Assembly (NCBI GenBank): GCA_003560875.1
Contig: PWJQ01000059.1
Span: forward strand, 1-34,295
Direction of reading: 5' to 3'
Length of the DNA: 34,295 nucleotides
DNA from: Methanomassiliicoccaceae archaeon
GTDB taxonomy: Archaea; Thermoplasmatota; Thermoplasmata; Methanomassiliicoccales; Methanomethylophilaceae
Made by a program: the position numbers and the translations under genes. Below, one piece after another: positions 1 to 6,057 of the stretch (position 1 is the first letter of the stretch; each line of letters starts with the position of its first letter). The notes below the pieces were generated by a model. The model searched no databases. It worked only from the letters and a program-made list of their open reading frames with translations, and had not been told where the DNA came from.

Positions 1-119
1 ATCTGCGGTTGTGAACCGTGGACCGGCGAAGCATCACCAGGGTCGCTCGTTGTACCGCAGGAGCTGCAAAACCTCTCGTCATTCACCAATTCCTTACCGC
101 AATTTCTACAGAACGTCAT
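1..119 (-). CDS. Zinc-ribbon protein, N-terminal fragment (runs off the left edge)
   Basis: Reading leftward from an ATG at 119-117 gives 39 codons starting MTFCRNCGKELVNDERFCSS and continuing with CGTTSDPGD. This is the N-terminal double CxxC zinc-ribbon common in archaeal membrane or regulatory proteins (Cys4, Cys7, Cys18, Cys21). The rest of the protein lies outside the window, so its function cannot be told; such ribbons usually precede a low-complexity linker and another domain. The minus strand just upstream of the ATG has a GAGG-like ribosome site and an AT-rich stretch at about 165-178 that could be its TATA box. It is transcribed divergently from the ubiquitin-like operon. Confidence 0.75.
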   Translation of the reverse strand, partial: MTFCRNCGKELVNDERFCSSCGTTSDPGDASPVHGSQPQ

Positions 120-394
120 ATATCTAACCGCCTCGTTCCATCATAATCCGATTATCTATTACAAAAATATGATTATAATTGAAGAATGAAAACGACGATG
201 TACTATATCAATCCCGTTCGGACTTCCTGGCCGACTCTGGAGAGCGTGCATTTGTTCTGAAACACCATCCATACGCCTCTTCCTTCGGATTTCGAGAGTG
301 TTGCTTCTCGACTACGCTCTTCCCGTGCTAACGGCAACGATGACCGCCCTCCGAATGGGGCTGCGGACGTCATCGCGCTCATTCGCTCCATCGT

Positions 395-409
395 CGTAAC
401 GTTGTTACG
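395..409. repeat. Perfect 15-base inverted repeat, possible regulator site
   Basis: CGTAAC, a three-base centre GTT, and GTTACG form a perfect 6-bp inverted repeat. It lies about 57 bases upstream of the putative TATA box of the ubiquitin-like operon, where an archaeal activator could bind. The role is inference only. Confidence 0.3.
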
Positions 410-465
410 AACCCTGATGATCGGGTAGAGTATGTCTGATAGAGGTCATGTAGTCTGCAGGCCGG

Positions 466-474
466 TTATAATAT
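466..474 (+). promoter_or_regulatory. TATA box of the ubiquitin-like operon
   Basis: TTATAATAT at 466-474 lies about 31-35 bases before the GTG/ATG pair at 502/505. That spacing predicts a start site close to 497-500 and an essentially leaderless transcript. It agrees with the lack of any GGTG-type ribosome site in the AT-rich bases before the E1-like gene. Confidence 0.55.
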
Positions 475-504
475 GAAATAGAATAAAAACAATAATCAAC
501 CGTG

Positions 505-1272
505 ATGGGACAGTCTGGTGAAGCGGACAGGTGGGACCGCTCGAGGCGGGTGGGATGGCTGGATGTCGATTCGGTCCTGAGATCCCACTGTCTGGTAGTC
601 GGCGCCGGTGCACTGGGCAACGAGACGGTGAAGAACCTCGTCCTGTCCGGAGTGGGGAAGGTGACGCTGGTGGACATGGACCATGTGGAGCTCAGCAACC
701 TCAACCGTTGTTTGTTCTTCAGTGACGTTGATGCTTCAGGCAGGGTCGCCAAGGCCGGAGTGGTCGCCCAGGGAGCCATGCGCCTGTCCCCGCATTGTGA
801 GATTCTGCCACTGGTATCGAGGATCGAGGATACGGACCTCGAGTGGGGAATGTTCGATGTGGTCTTCGGCTGTCTAGACAACATCAAGGCCCGCCTTCAT
901 CTGAATTCCTACAGCCGACACCACGGCATCCCCTATGTGGACGCCGGAACGGACGGCTCCCGGGGCAAGCTTCAAGTGGTACTCAGGGAGGGTCCCTGCC
1001 TACAATGCTCGATGAACCGTAGCCACTACCAGGTACTGGAAAGGAGGTTCAGTTGCACCGGGGAGGACTTCTCCTATTACGAACCGCCCATGGCTGCCGA
1101 GGTCACCACCACCGCCACCATGGCGGCCATGCAGGTGAAGGAGGGTTTGAAGATCATCAGCAACAAAGAGGACGGATGCATCCGGGATGTGATGTTCTAC
1201 GACGCCCTGAGGAATGAGACCTTGGTTTTGGAATTGGAGATCGACGAGGATTGTCCCAATCACGGGATGTAG
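505..1272 (+). CDS. E1-like ubiquitin-activating enzyme (ThiF/MoeB/UBA fold)
   Basis: Predicted to adenylate the C-terminal Gly of the adjacent ubiquitin-like protein with ATP and then carry it as a thioester. The 255-residue protein is one Rossmann adenylation domain. It has the nucleotide loop G33-A-G35-A-L-G38, an acidic residue at D57 ending the second strand, the ATP-site motif S64NLNR68, and GCLDN with the Mg-binding D125. A zinc pair C165-x-x-C168 is matched late by C250-x-x-H253. C184 in FSCTG sits where UBA-type E1s keep the catalytic cysteine. There is no second catalytic half-domain and no C-terminal ubiquitin-fold domain, so E2 recruitment must differ from eukaryotic E1. GTG at 502 directly precedes the ATG at 505 and is an equal start candidate. 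MoeB/ThiF alone would be the alternative call, but the linked Ubl, E2 and JAMM genes argue for E1 function. Confidence 0.9.
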   Translation: MGQSGEADRWDRSRRVGWLDVDSVLRSHCLVVGAGALGNETVKNLVLSGVGKVTLVDMDHVELSNLNRCLFFSDVDASGRVAKAGVVAQGAMRLSPHCEILPLVSRIEDTDLEWGMFDVVFGCLDNIKARLHLNSYSRHHGIPYVDAGTDGSRGKLQVVLREGPCLQCSMNRSHYQVLERRFSCTGEDFSYYEPPMAAEVTTTATMAAMQVKEGLKIISNKEDGCIRDVMFYDALRNETLVLELEIDEDCPNHGM

Positions 1273-1331
1273 TTTTCATGTAGCGACCACGTTAAATGCT
1301 TGTAGTATGGATTTGAGGACGGTGATAGGTT

Positions 1332-1571
1332 TTGACCATCGAAGTGACCATAAGGAATGCCGAGAACGGCTCCAATCTCAACATGGAGCTGGAGCCGCAC
1401 ACCACGATCGAGGATATAATAGAAGGAGCCGCCGAGTTCTGGAACAAGGAAGCGGGGGCCTATGTCCTGCGCCGGGGCAAGAAACTGCTCAAGGGCCAGT
1501 CTACCGTGATGGATGCCGGGTTGAAGAACGAGGATGTCCTCGAGCTCATCCCTGACCCTGAGGGTGGTTGA
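1332..1571 (+). CDS. Ubiquitin-like protein with exposed C-terminal Gly-Gly
   Basis: A 79-residue beta-grasp protein and the predicted conjugated modifier. It opens with a strand (MTIEVTIRN), a second strand (LNMELEPHTTIED), the central helix (about 25-39), the YVLRRGKKLL strand, and a last strand VLELIPDPEGG. The chain ends exactly at Gly78-Gly79, so no proteolytic maturation is needed. Lysines are K39, K50, K51, K54 and K65; K50 aligns with ubiquitin K48, and K65 falls within a residue of K63. The start is TTG at 1332, chosen because GGTGAT at 1321-1326, a perfect match to the 16S tail, lies five bases upstream. A gap of 59 bases separates it from the E1 gene; TTAAATGC in that gap might be a weak internal promoter. 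SAMP or Urm1/MoaD-type sulfur carriers are alternatives, but the neighbouring E2 supports conjugation. Confidence 0.88.
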   Translation: MTIEVTIRNAENGSNLNMELEPHTTIEDIIEGAAEFWNKEAGAYVLRRGKKLLKGQSTVMDAGLKNEDVLELIPDPEGG

Positions 1572-2089
1572 GGTTGCCTCTGCCCCCGGATATATTGGCG
1601 ACCCGCCTCCACAACGAGCTTGAGGCCTGCTCACGTTATCTGGGGGCCGTCCTCACGCCGGATGGCCCTTTGAACGAACTGCCGGTCTCGGTGGATGTGA
1701 AGATGAACAATGTCGTCGGACCCTCCATCCTGGGCGGTAGGGTGGTGAAGAGACGGAACCACCGGTTCTCGATGGTCATTGACCGCGAGTATCCTTTCGA
1801 GAAACCGAGGGTGCGATGGCGCACACCGGTGTTCCATCCCAACATCATGATGCCTGAGGACGGCGGCTTCGTCTGCATAAAGCAATTGGACGGTTGGACT
1901 TTCAACTCCACGTTGCTATCGTTCATAAAATCAATGGAATCGCTGCTGACCAACCCCAACCCCTCCAATCCCTTCGGGACGGACAGCTGCACCGCTGCGG
2001 CGGAGTACTTCAATTGCAACCGTATCGACCATGGACCTACCATCGTGAGGTCTAGACCGAGGATAGTGGAGAGATGCCAGCAAAGATAA
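1568..2089 (+). CDS. E2-like ubiquitin-conjugating enzyme (UBC fold)
   Basis: Predicted to accept the Ubl from the E1 as a thioester and pass it to a lysine. The 173-residue protein shows the UBC core in order: N-terminal helix (about 7-24), beta strands with the YPFEKPRVRW segment (75-84), the H90-P91-N92 motif that stabilises the oxyanion, and active-site C103 in GFVCIKQLDGW. The LL..PNPSNP turn (126-135) marks the crossover helix, and a helix around 138-148 follows. A basic tail of about 20 residues ends the chain. The TTG at 1568 overlaps the Ubl stop (TTGA), which implies translational coupling; a TTG at 1574 with GAGGGTGG in front is an alternative. The 16-base overlap with the JAMM gene confirms the operon. 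HPN, Cys and downstream Trp together make a paralogue without activity unlikely. Confidence 0.9.
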   Translation: MRLPLPPDILATRLHNELEACSRYLGAVLTPDGPLNELPVSVDVKMNNVVGPSILGGRVVKRRNHRFSMVIDREYPFEKPRVRWRTPVFHPNIMMPEDGGFVCIKQLDGWTFNSTLLSFIKSMESLLTNPNPSNPFGTDSCTAAAEYFNCNRIDHGPTIVRSRPRIVERCQQR

Positions 2090-2673
2090 CGTCCTGGAAT
2101 GAATCCCGTCCGCGGGAGAGTCCTCCGCCTACAGACGACAGGGTGTCCAACCACCGGTGGTTCAGCGAAAGGATGAACGCCCTTTACCACGAGAACCGCG
2201 ACTTCCTTCCTTTGTACGTGCAGCGTATCGCCGAGGAGAAGATGCGCAACCATGCCTTGGCAGGGATGAGACGCTCGCACGAGGTGATGGGGCTGATGAT
2301 GGGAGGACGTTTCGAATGGCAGGGCAGGGAGTATGCCATAACCCGTGACGTCGTCACCACGGAACTGGAGGCCAGCGAGTACCATGTCCGTTTCGACCAT
2401 GATTCCCTCGAGGGCCTGTTCGATTCACTGGATGATCTGGACTTCGAGTATTCCATCGTGGGATGGTACCATTCCCATCCTGGCATCGGCTGTTTCATGT
2501 CCGACACCGACATAAGCACTCAGGAGGGGGCTTTCAACATGCCCCACCACAGTGCGTTGGTCCTCGACCCGGTGCAGCGGGAGATGGAGGCTTACTGCCT
2601 CAAGGACGGCAGGGTGGAGGTCAGGCCGATGGGCATATACTGGGACCTGCACCAGGACCCGTACCGCGGTTAG
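2074..2673 (+). CDS. JAMM/MPN+ metalloprotease, Rpn11-like deubiquitinase
   Basis: Predicted zinc isopeptidase that removes the Ubl from targets. In 199 residues it has the complete JAMM signature: E70 in EVMGLMMGG, then H133-S-H135 followed by seven residues, S143 and D146 (HSHPGIGCFMSDTD). The WYHSHPG form is that of Rpn11 and AMSH rather than of bacterial RadC. The first 30 residues are Pro-rich and probably disordered. Since the linked Ubl already ends in Gly-Gly, deconjugation is more likely than precursor trimming. The ATG at 2074 lies inside the end of the E2 gene. The TAG stop overlaps by four bases the stop of the convergent gene. A role as a nucleotide-clearing JAB is unlikely given the context. 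Confidence 0.92.
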   Translation: MPAKITSWNESRPRESPPPTDDRVSNHRWFSERMNALYHENRDFLPLYVQRIAEEKMRNHALAGMRRSHEVMGLMMGGRFEWQGREYAITRDVVTTELEASEYHVRFDHDSLEGLFDSLDDLDFEYSIVGWYHSHPGIGCFMSDTDISTQEGAFNMPHHSALVLDPVQREMEAYCLKDGRVEVRPMGIYWDLHQDPYRG

Positions 2674-3209
2674 ACCCAGATGGCATGACGGTGACGCATG
2701 TCGTTCTCGTCCTGATCCAGGATCTTCATCAGCAGCGGTATCAGGCTGTCGAAGAATATGACCGCCGCATTCTCGAAGAGGGTTCCCAAAGGAGCGTTCT
2801 CCTTCTTGTCGCCGTTGCATACCTGAGGGATGCATATCACCAGATTGGATGCGTGCGCCAGTTTGCTGCTTGGTTCCGAGGTGACGCCTATGACGTTGGA
2901 CCCCAAACGACGGGATATGTTGGCGGTCTGCACCACAGACATGGTCTCACCGGTGTTCGATAATATGATCGTCAGGTCTCCCACGCCGACTATGGGAGTG
3001 GTCATGTCCCCGACGAAATGGACATCCAATCCCAGTTGCACCAGACGGACGGCGAAGAACTTGCCGGCCAGGCCGGAGCGGCCCGCGCCGTATATGAAGA
3101 CCTTCCGCGCTGAAGACAAGGCGTCGATGGTCTGGTCGATCACATCGTCGGGTATCTCCTCGAGGGATTTACCTATCTCCTCCAGGATGTAGGAGTTCGC
3201 CTTCCTCAT
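2670..3209 (-). CDS. hxlB: 6-phospho-3-hexuloisomerase (SIS domain)
   Basis: A single SIS (sugar isomerase) domain of 179 residues. The KVFIYGAGRSG sugar-phosphate loop lies at about 36-46, ILSNTGET (about 83-90) is the second phosphate-binding segment, and an FFDSLIPLLM helix comes near the C terminus, as in archaeal PHI. It interconverts fructose-6-phosphate and 3-hexulose-6-phosphate, which in archaea lacking the oxidative pentose pathway supplies ribulose-5-phosphate together with 3-hexulose-6-phosphate synthase. That partner is not in the window. The ATG overlaps the upstream endonuclease IV-like gene by four bases (ATGA), so the two are co-translated. Another SIS isomerase is possible, but length and termini fit PHI well. 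Confidence 0.85.
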   Translation of the reverse strand: MRKANSYILEEIGKSLEEIPDDVIDQTIDALSSARKVFIYGAGRSGLAGKFFAVRLVQLGLDVHFVGDMTTPIVGVGDLTIILSNTGETMSVVQTANISRRLGSNVIGVTSEPSSKLAHASNLVICIPQVCNGDKKENAPLGTLFENAAVIFFDSLIPLLMKILDQDENDMRHRHAIWV

Positions 3210-4276
3210 TCGCCTTCCTCGTCCTCATACTCGTCATCGACCTTCTCCTCGATGGCCTTGCCCTTCTTACGGAGGGCTTTGGCCACACGCTTGGTGAGTA
3301 CACGCTCGTGTATCACCTTCATGTACATGGCGTCGTGCTCGAGGAGCGGTGTGCTCGATATGATCGTTATCTCTGGCCTCTTCTCCACCAATGCCTCGGC
3401 CAAGGGTTCGAACCTGAGGTCGCCCTTCTTGATGGGTGTCAGGCGCTTCTCGTTGTAATTCTCATGCTCCACGCCGGCGAAGTGGGCATGGAACCTTCCA
3501 CCAACGTACTCGTGGACCTTGTCGAGGAGTTCGGAGAAGTCAGCGGCCTCCATCAACGTACCGCCCTCACGAGCGTGGTGATGGGGGAAATTTATGACCG
3601 GAACGACGTTGTCAACCTCGTCGCATATCTCCAGTATCTCATCGAGGTTTCCGAAAACCTCCTGCCTACCAGATATCTCCAGTCCCAGCCGGGGGGTGAT
3701 TTTGTTGTCATCCCACCAGGCCATGATGTCGTTCAGGGACTCGACGATGAGGTCGGAGGTCTCTTTCTTACCGCGTCCGTTGTAGAGGCCCATGTGGGTC
3801 ACAACGATATCCCCTTGAAGGGCATGGGTCATGAATGCCGACCAACGGATCGAGTCCATGCATTTGGCGGATAGTTCGTTACGGGCGGCAAGGTCCATGT
3901 AGTAGGGGGTATGCATGGAGAGCGATACGTCGAGCTTCCGTGCCAGCGCACCGATGTTCAGTAGGTCCTTGTAGCTGTTGGTGACGCCGGACCCCATACA
4001 TACCAATATGTCGTCCTCTTCGACCAGCATTGACGGGTCGCTGACCGGCATGTCATCATCACCATCGCCCTTGATCATCTCAACCACCAGACCTCCTTCG
4101 AGCTCCGCCAGGGAGAGACCTATCTCCTCCTCCTCCGGATATCTGTCGAGGGTGTTTGTCCTCACCATCTGGACCTCAAGAGCGCTGAGTCCGAGATTGT
4201 GGACGTCCTCGATACCATCCTTTAACGTGCGACCTTTACAAGAAAGTGGAATACCAGCTGGACCAAACCTAATCAT
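3206..4276 (-). CDS. Endonuclease IV-like TIM-barrel protein (AP endonuclease family 2)
   Basis: A 356-residue TIM barrel related to endonuclease IV/xylose isomerase. Barrel strands carry metal-ligand-like motifs in order: LSMHTPYYMDLA (about 118-129), VVTHMGLYNGRG (about 157-168), LGLEISGR (glutamate ligand), INFPHHHAREGG, and FHAHFAG. These match the His/Glu/Asp zinc sites of Nfo. Two parts are unlike bacterial Nfo: an acidic insertion after the first barrel unit (about 48-85) and a Lys/Glu-rich tail ending DDEYEDEEGE. Predicted function is cleavage at abasic sites in DNA repair, though some archaeal members may be sugar isomerases. GGGTGA lies six bases before the ATG. It heads a two-gene unit with hxlB. 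Confidence 0.82.
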   Translation of the reverse strand: MIRFGPAGIPLSCKGRTLKDGIEDVHNLGLSALEVQMVRTNTLDRYPEEEEIGLSLAELEGGLVVEMIKGDGDDDMPVSDPSMLVEEDDILVCMGSGVTNSYKDLLNIGALARKLDVSLSMHTPYYMDLAARNELSAKCMDSIRWSAFMTHALQGDIVVTHMGLYNGRGKKETSDLIVESLNDIMAWWDDNKITPRLGLEISGRQEVFGNLDEILEICDEVDNVVPVINFPHHHAREGGTLMEAADFSELLDKVHEYVGGRFHAHFAGVEHENYNEKRLTPIKKGDLRFEPLAEALVEKRPEITIISSTPLLEHDAMYMKVIHERVLTKRVAKALRKKGKAIEEKVDDEYEDEEGE

Positions 4277-4312
4277 CTATTCACCCGAAGAGCTTTTGGG
4301 TTATCAATCTAT

Positions 4313-4321
4313 CATATATAC
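4313..4321 (-). promoter_or_regulatory. Likely TATA box for the nfo-like/hxlB unit
   Basis: On the minus strand the bases read GTATATATG across 4321-4313, about 40 bases before the ATG at 4276. This gives a leader of about 10-15 bases that includes the GGGTGA ribosome site. Confidence 0.45.
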
Positions 4322-4440
4322 CTGTATCTGATTTGCGCAGATAATGCGGTGTTCCGATGAAGGAACAGGTTATTTAATAAACCAATGTCACTTGTTTCGT
4401 TGCAAAACGATGTTTTTCCATCTTGTAGATGTTGGAAAGA

Positions 4441-4449
4441 TTTATAAAC
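4441..4449 (+). promoter_or_regulatory. TATA box of the ribosomal protein operon
   Basis: TTTATAAAC at 4441-4449 is a textbook archaeal TATA box. The predicted start is near 4470, with a leader of about 25 bases to the L18e ATG at 4495. This rules out the longer reading frame that begins at 4429, which lies upstream of the TATA box. Confidence 0.6.
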
Positions 4450-4494
4450 AACATTCTTATTGGTGCGTTACCCAATGTCGGGAGAGTCAGTAAA

Positions 4495-4857
4495 ATGAAG
4501 AGGAACTTCAAAACGGATCCGAACCTGGTTGCCCTCATATTCGACCTGAAGGCGACCAACAGAGAGAACGGAGCCGCTATCTGGCGAGACATTGCTAAGA
4601 GGCTGGAGAAACCCAAGCGGAATTGGGCGGAAATCAACCTTAGCAATCTCGAGCGGAACACCAAGGACGGAGAGACCATATTGGTCCCCGGAAAGGTGCT
4701 GGCGGCCGGTTCCATAGACAAGCAATTGACTGTAGCGGCTTACAGCTTCTCCGAGAAGGCCTTGGCCGAAATCGAGGGCGCTGGTGGCAAGGGAATGACC
4801 ATAAGGGAGCTCATGGAAGAGAACCCCAAGGGCTCTAACGTAAGGATAATGGGGTGA
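4495..4857 (+). CDS. rpl18e: Large ribosomal subunit protein L18e (eL18)
   Basis: The 120-residue protein begins MKRNFKTDPN and carries the family landmarks WRDIAKRLEKP, ILVPGKVLAAG (about 64-74) and KQLTVAAYSFSEKA. Length matches archaeal L18e. The frame stays open upstream to 4429, but that part lies on the promoter, so the ATG at 4495 is preferred. It heads the archaeal L18e–L13–S9–RpoN order and is followed after six bases by L13. Confidence 0.95.
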   Translation: MKRNFKTDPNLVALIFDLKATNRENGAAIWRDIAKRLEKPKRNWAEINLSNLERNTKDGETILVPGKVLAAGSIDKQLTVAAYSFSEKALAEIEGAGGKGMTIRELMEENPKGSNVRIMG

Positions 4858-4863
4858 TTTCTG

Positions 4864-5283
4864 ATGGTTACTATAATCGATGGAAGGGATCACATCCTTG
4901 GCAGGCTCTCCACCGTGGTCGCCAAAAAGATACTGGAAGGTGAGGATGTGGTAATCCTTAACGCCCGTGACGTGCTCGTCACCGGGGATAAGTACCGCAC
5001 CTTCGCTGATTACAAGCAGATTGATGATCTCGGCAAGATACGCAAGGGTCCGTACAACCCCCGTCGCGCCGACCTTATAATGAAGAGGACCGTGCGCGGG
5101 ATGATACCGTTCAAACAGCCCAAGGGCAGGGATGCCTACCGTAGATTGAAGGTCTACGTGGGAGTGCCCAAGGAGATGGAGGGTATCAAGCCTGAGCGCA
5201 TCGAGAAAGCGATGATACTGAACACTTCGAGGTACACGACCCTTGGAGAGGTCGCCAAGTTCCTGGGATCTAACGTGAGGTGA
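4864..5283 (+). CDS. rpl13: Large ribosomal subunit protein L13 (uL13)
   Basis: 139 residues with the L13 landmarks: the HILGRLSTVVAKKILEGE start (about 10-27), KGPYNPRRADLIMKRTVRGM (about 61-80), RRLKVYVGVP, and a C-terminal TLGEVAKFLG. The ribosome site GGGGTGAT at 4850-4857, which includes the L18e stop, lies six bases before the ATG. It is an assembly protein of the large subunit. Confidence 0.95.
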   Translation: MVTIIDGRDHILGRLSTVVAKKILEGEDVVILNARDVLVTGDKYRTFADYKQIDDLGKIRKGPYNPRRADLIMKRTVRGMIPFKQPKGRDAYRRLKVYVGVPKEMEGIKPERIEKAMILNTSRYTTLGEVAKFLGSNVR

Positions 5284-5288
5284 AGGAA

Positions 5289-5690
5289 ATGGCAGATATG
5301 GTCAACACAAGCGGTAAGAGGAAGACGGCGATCGCCAGGGCCGTGGTCAAGAATGGCCAGGGCAAGATCACCGTCAACAAGATCCCCCTCAACATATACA
5401 GCCCGGAACTGGCGAAGCTCAAGATAGCCGAGCCTTTGAACATAGCCCCCGTGCAGGCGGGACAGATCGATGTCTCCGTCAACGTTAAAGGCGGCGGGGT
5501 GATGGGTCAGGCCGAAGCCGCCCGCACCGCGATAGCCCGTGGCATGGTGGAGTTCTTCAAGGACGACGAACTCGAGGGAGTCTTCAGGCAGTACGACAGA
5601 TCGTTGCTCATCAACGACAGCCGTCGCAAGTTGCCGAAGAAGCCCCTGGGCCGTGGTGCTAGGAAGAAGAGGCAGAAGTCCTACAGGTGA
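5289..5690 (+). CDS. rps9: Small ribosomal subunit protein S9 (uS9)
   Basis: 133 residues with TSGKRKTAIARAVVKNGQGK near the start, VKGGGVMGQAEAARTAIARG in the middle and the basic tail ending in KSYR that reaches the decoding-site P-tRNA. GTG at 5280 is in frame, but GAGGTGA at 5277-5283 places initiation at the ATG at 5289. The gene follows L13 with a five-base gap. Confidence 0.95.
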   Translation: MADMVNTSGKRKTAIARAVVKNGQGKITVNKIPLNIYSPELAKLKIAEPLNIAPVQAGQIDVSVNVKGGGVMGQAEAARTAIARGMVEFFKDDELEGVFRQYDRSLLINDSRRKLPKKPLGRGARKKRQKSYR

Positions 5691-5696
5691 ACGAGC

Positions 5697-5888
5697 ATGA
5701 TAATACCAGTGAGATGTTTCACTTGCGGCAAGGTGATAGGCAGCGCCTATCCGGTCTTCATGAACCGTGTCAGGATGGGCGAGGACCCCCAGAAGGTCCT
5801 CGACGACCTGGGACTGGAACGATACTGCTGCCGCAGGATGATCGTCTCCCATGCCGACCTGATGGACGAGGTCATGCCTCTGGGTTAA
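5697..5888 (+). CDS. rpoN: DNA-directed RNA polymerase subunit N (Rpb10 homologue)
   Basis: 63 residues starting [16 protein letters not shown], with the zinc ligands C7-x-x-C10 and the C44-C45 pair in ERYCCRRM. Length and sequence are those of archaeal RpoN, an assembly subunit of the polymerase (not the bacterial sigma-54 of the same symbol). It sits six bases after S9, the usual archaeal order. Confidence 0.96.
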   Translation: MIIPVRCFTCGKVIGSAYPVFMNRVRMGEDPQKVLDDLGLERYCCRRMIVSHADLMDEVMPLG

Positions 5889-5905
5889 AAACCCCTTACA
5901 CAACT

Positions 5906-5981
5906 GGGACCGTGGGGTAGCTTGGTATCCTTCTGCCTTGGGGTGGCAGTAACTCCAGTTCAAATCTGGGCGGTCCCACCA
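5906..5981 (+). tRNA. tRNA-Pro, anticodon GGG
   Basis: The cloverleaf folds fully. The acceptor GGGACCG (5906-5912) pairs with CGGTCCC (5971-5977), followed by A and an encoded CCA (5979-5981). The D arm GGGGTAGCTTGGTATCC is the form typical of archaeal tRNA-Pro. The anticodon stem is CTGCC/GGCAG around the loop TTGGGGT, giving anticodon GGG. The T arm is TCCAG-TTCAAAT-CTGGG. No intron is present. It lies 17 bases after rpoN and may be read through from the ribosomal operon. Confidence 0.96.
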
Positions 5982-5984
5982 AAT

Positions 5985-5998
5985 CCCCTTATTTTTAA
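5985..5998 (+). terminator. T-rich probable terminator after tRNA-Pro
   Basis: CCCCTTATTTTTAA follows the tRNA directly. Oligo-T runs are the usual archaeal termination signal. No hairpin is needed or seen. Confidence 0.4.
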
Positions 5999-6057
5999 TT
6001 CCATTATAACGGCGTGAATTGGAAAAGGATTATCTCTGATAGCTCCTTTCCCGTCTT

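Larger units (their letters stand above)
120..501. other. Gene-free intergenic stretch between divergent genes
   Basis: This 382-base stretch separates the zinc-ribbon gene (minus) from the E1-like gene (plus). I see no RNA gene or credible coding region. It holds AT-rich promoter-like sequence at both ends (about 165-178 for the minus gene, 466-474 for the plus gene) and a perfect palindrome CGTAAC-GTT-GTTACG at 395-409. The middle (200-390) is GC-moderate and open on the minus strand for 62 codons, but the product resembles nothing and I do not call it. Confidence 0.6.

Noticed and set aside
203-391. 62-codon minus-strand open frame in the first intergenic region
   Set aside because: No recognisable motif, Ser/Arg-rich composition, no good ribosome site or TATA box in place; likely chance.
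505-1272. E1-like protein as plain MoeB/ThiF for cofactor synthesis
   Set aside because: No MoaD/MoaE or thiamine sulfur-transfer genes are adjacent, while a Ubl, an E2 and a JAMM protease are.
1636-2400. 254-codon minus-strand open frame opposite the E2 and JAMM genes
   Set aside because: It is antisense to two clearly conserved proteins and shows no family motif; a GC-rich shadow.
4351-4366. GTTCC-GATGAA-GGAAC hairpin between the nfo-like gene and the L18e operon
   Set aside because: Short 5-bp stem with no T-run and no link to a regulated gene; could be chance.
4429-4494. N-terminal extension of L18e
   Set aside because: It would place 22 codons over the TATA box TTTATAAAC; the family starts at MKRNF.
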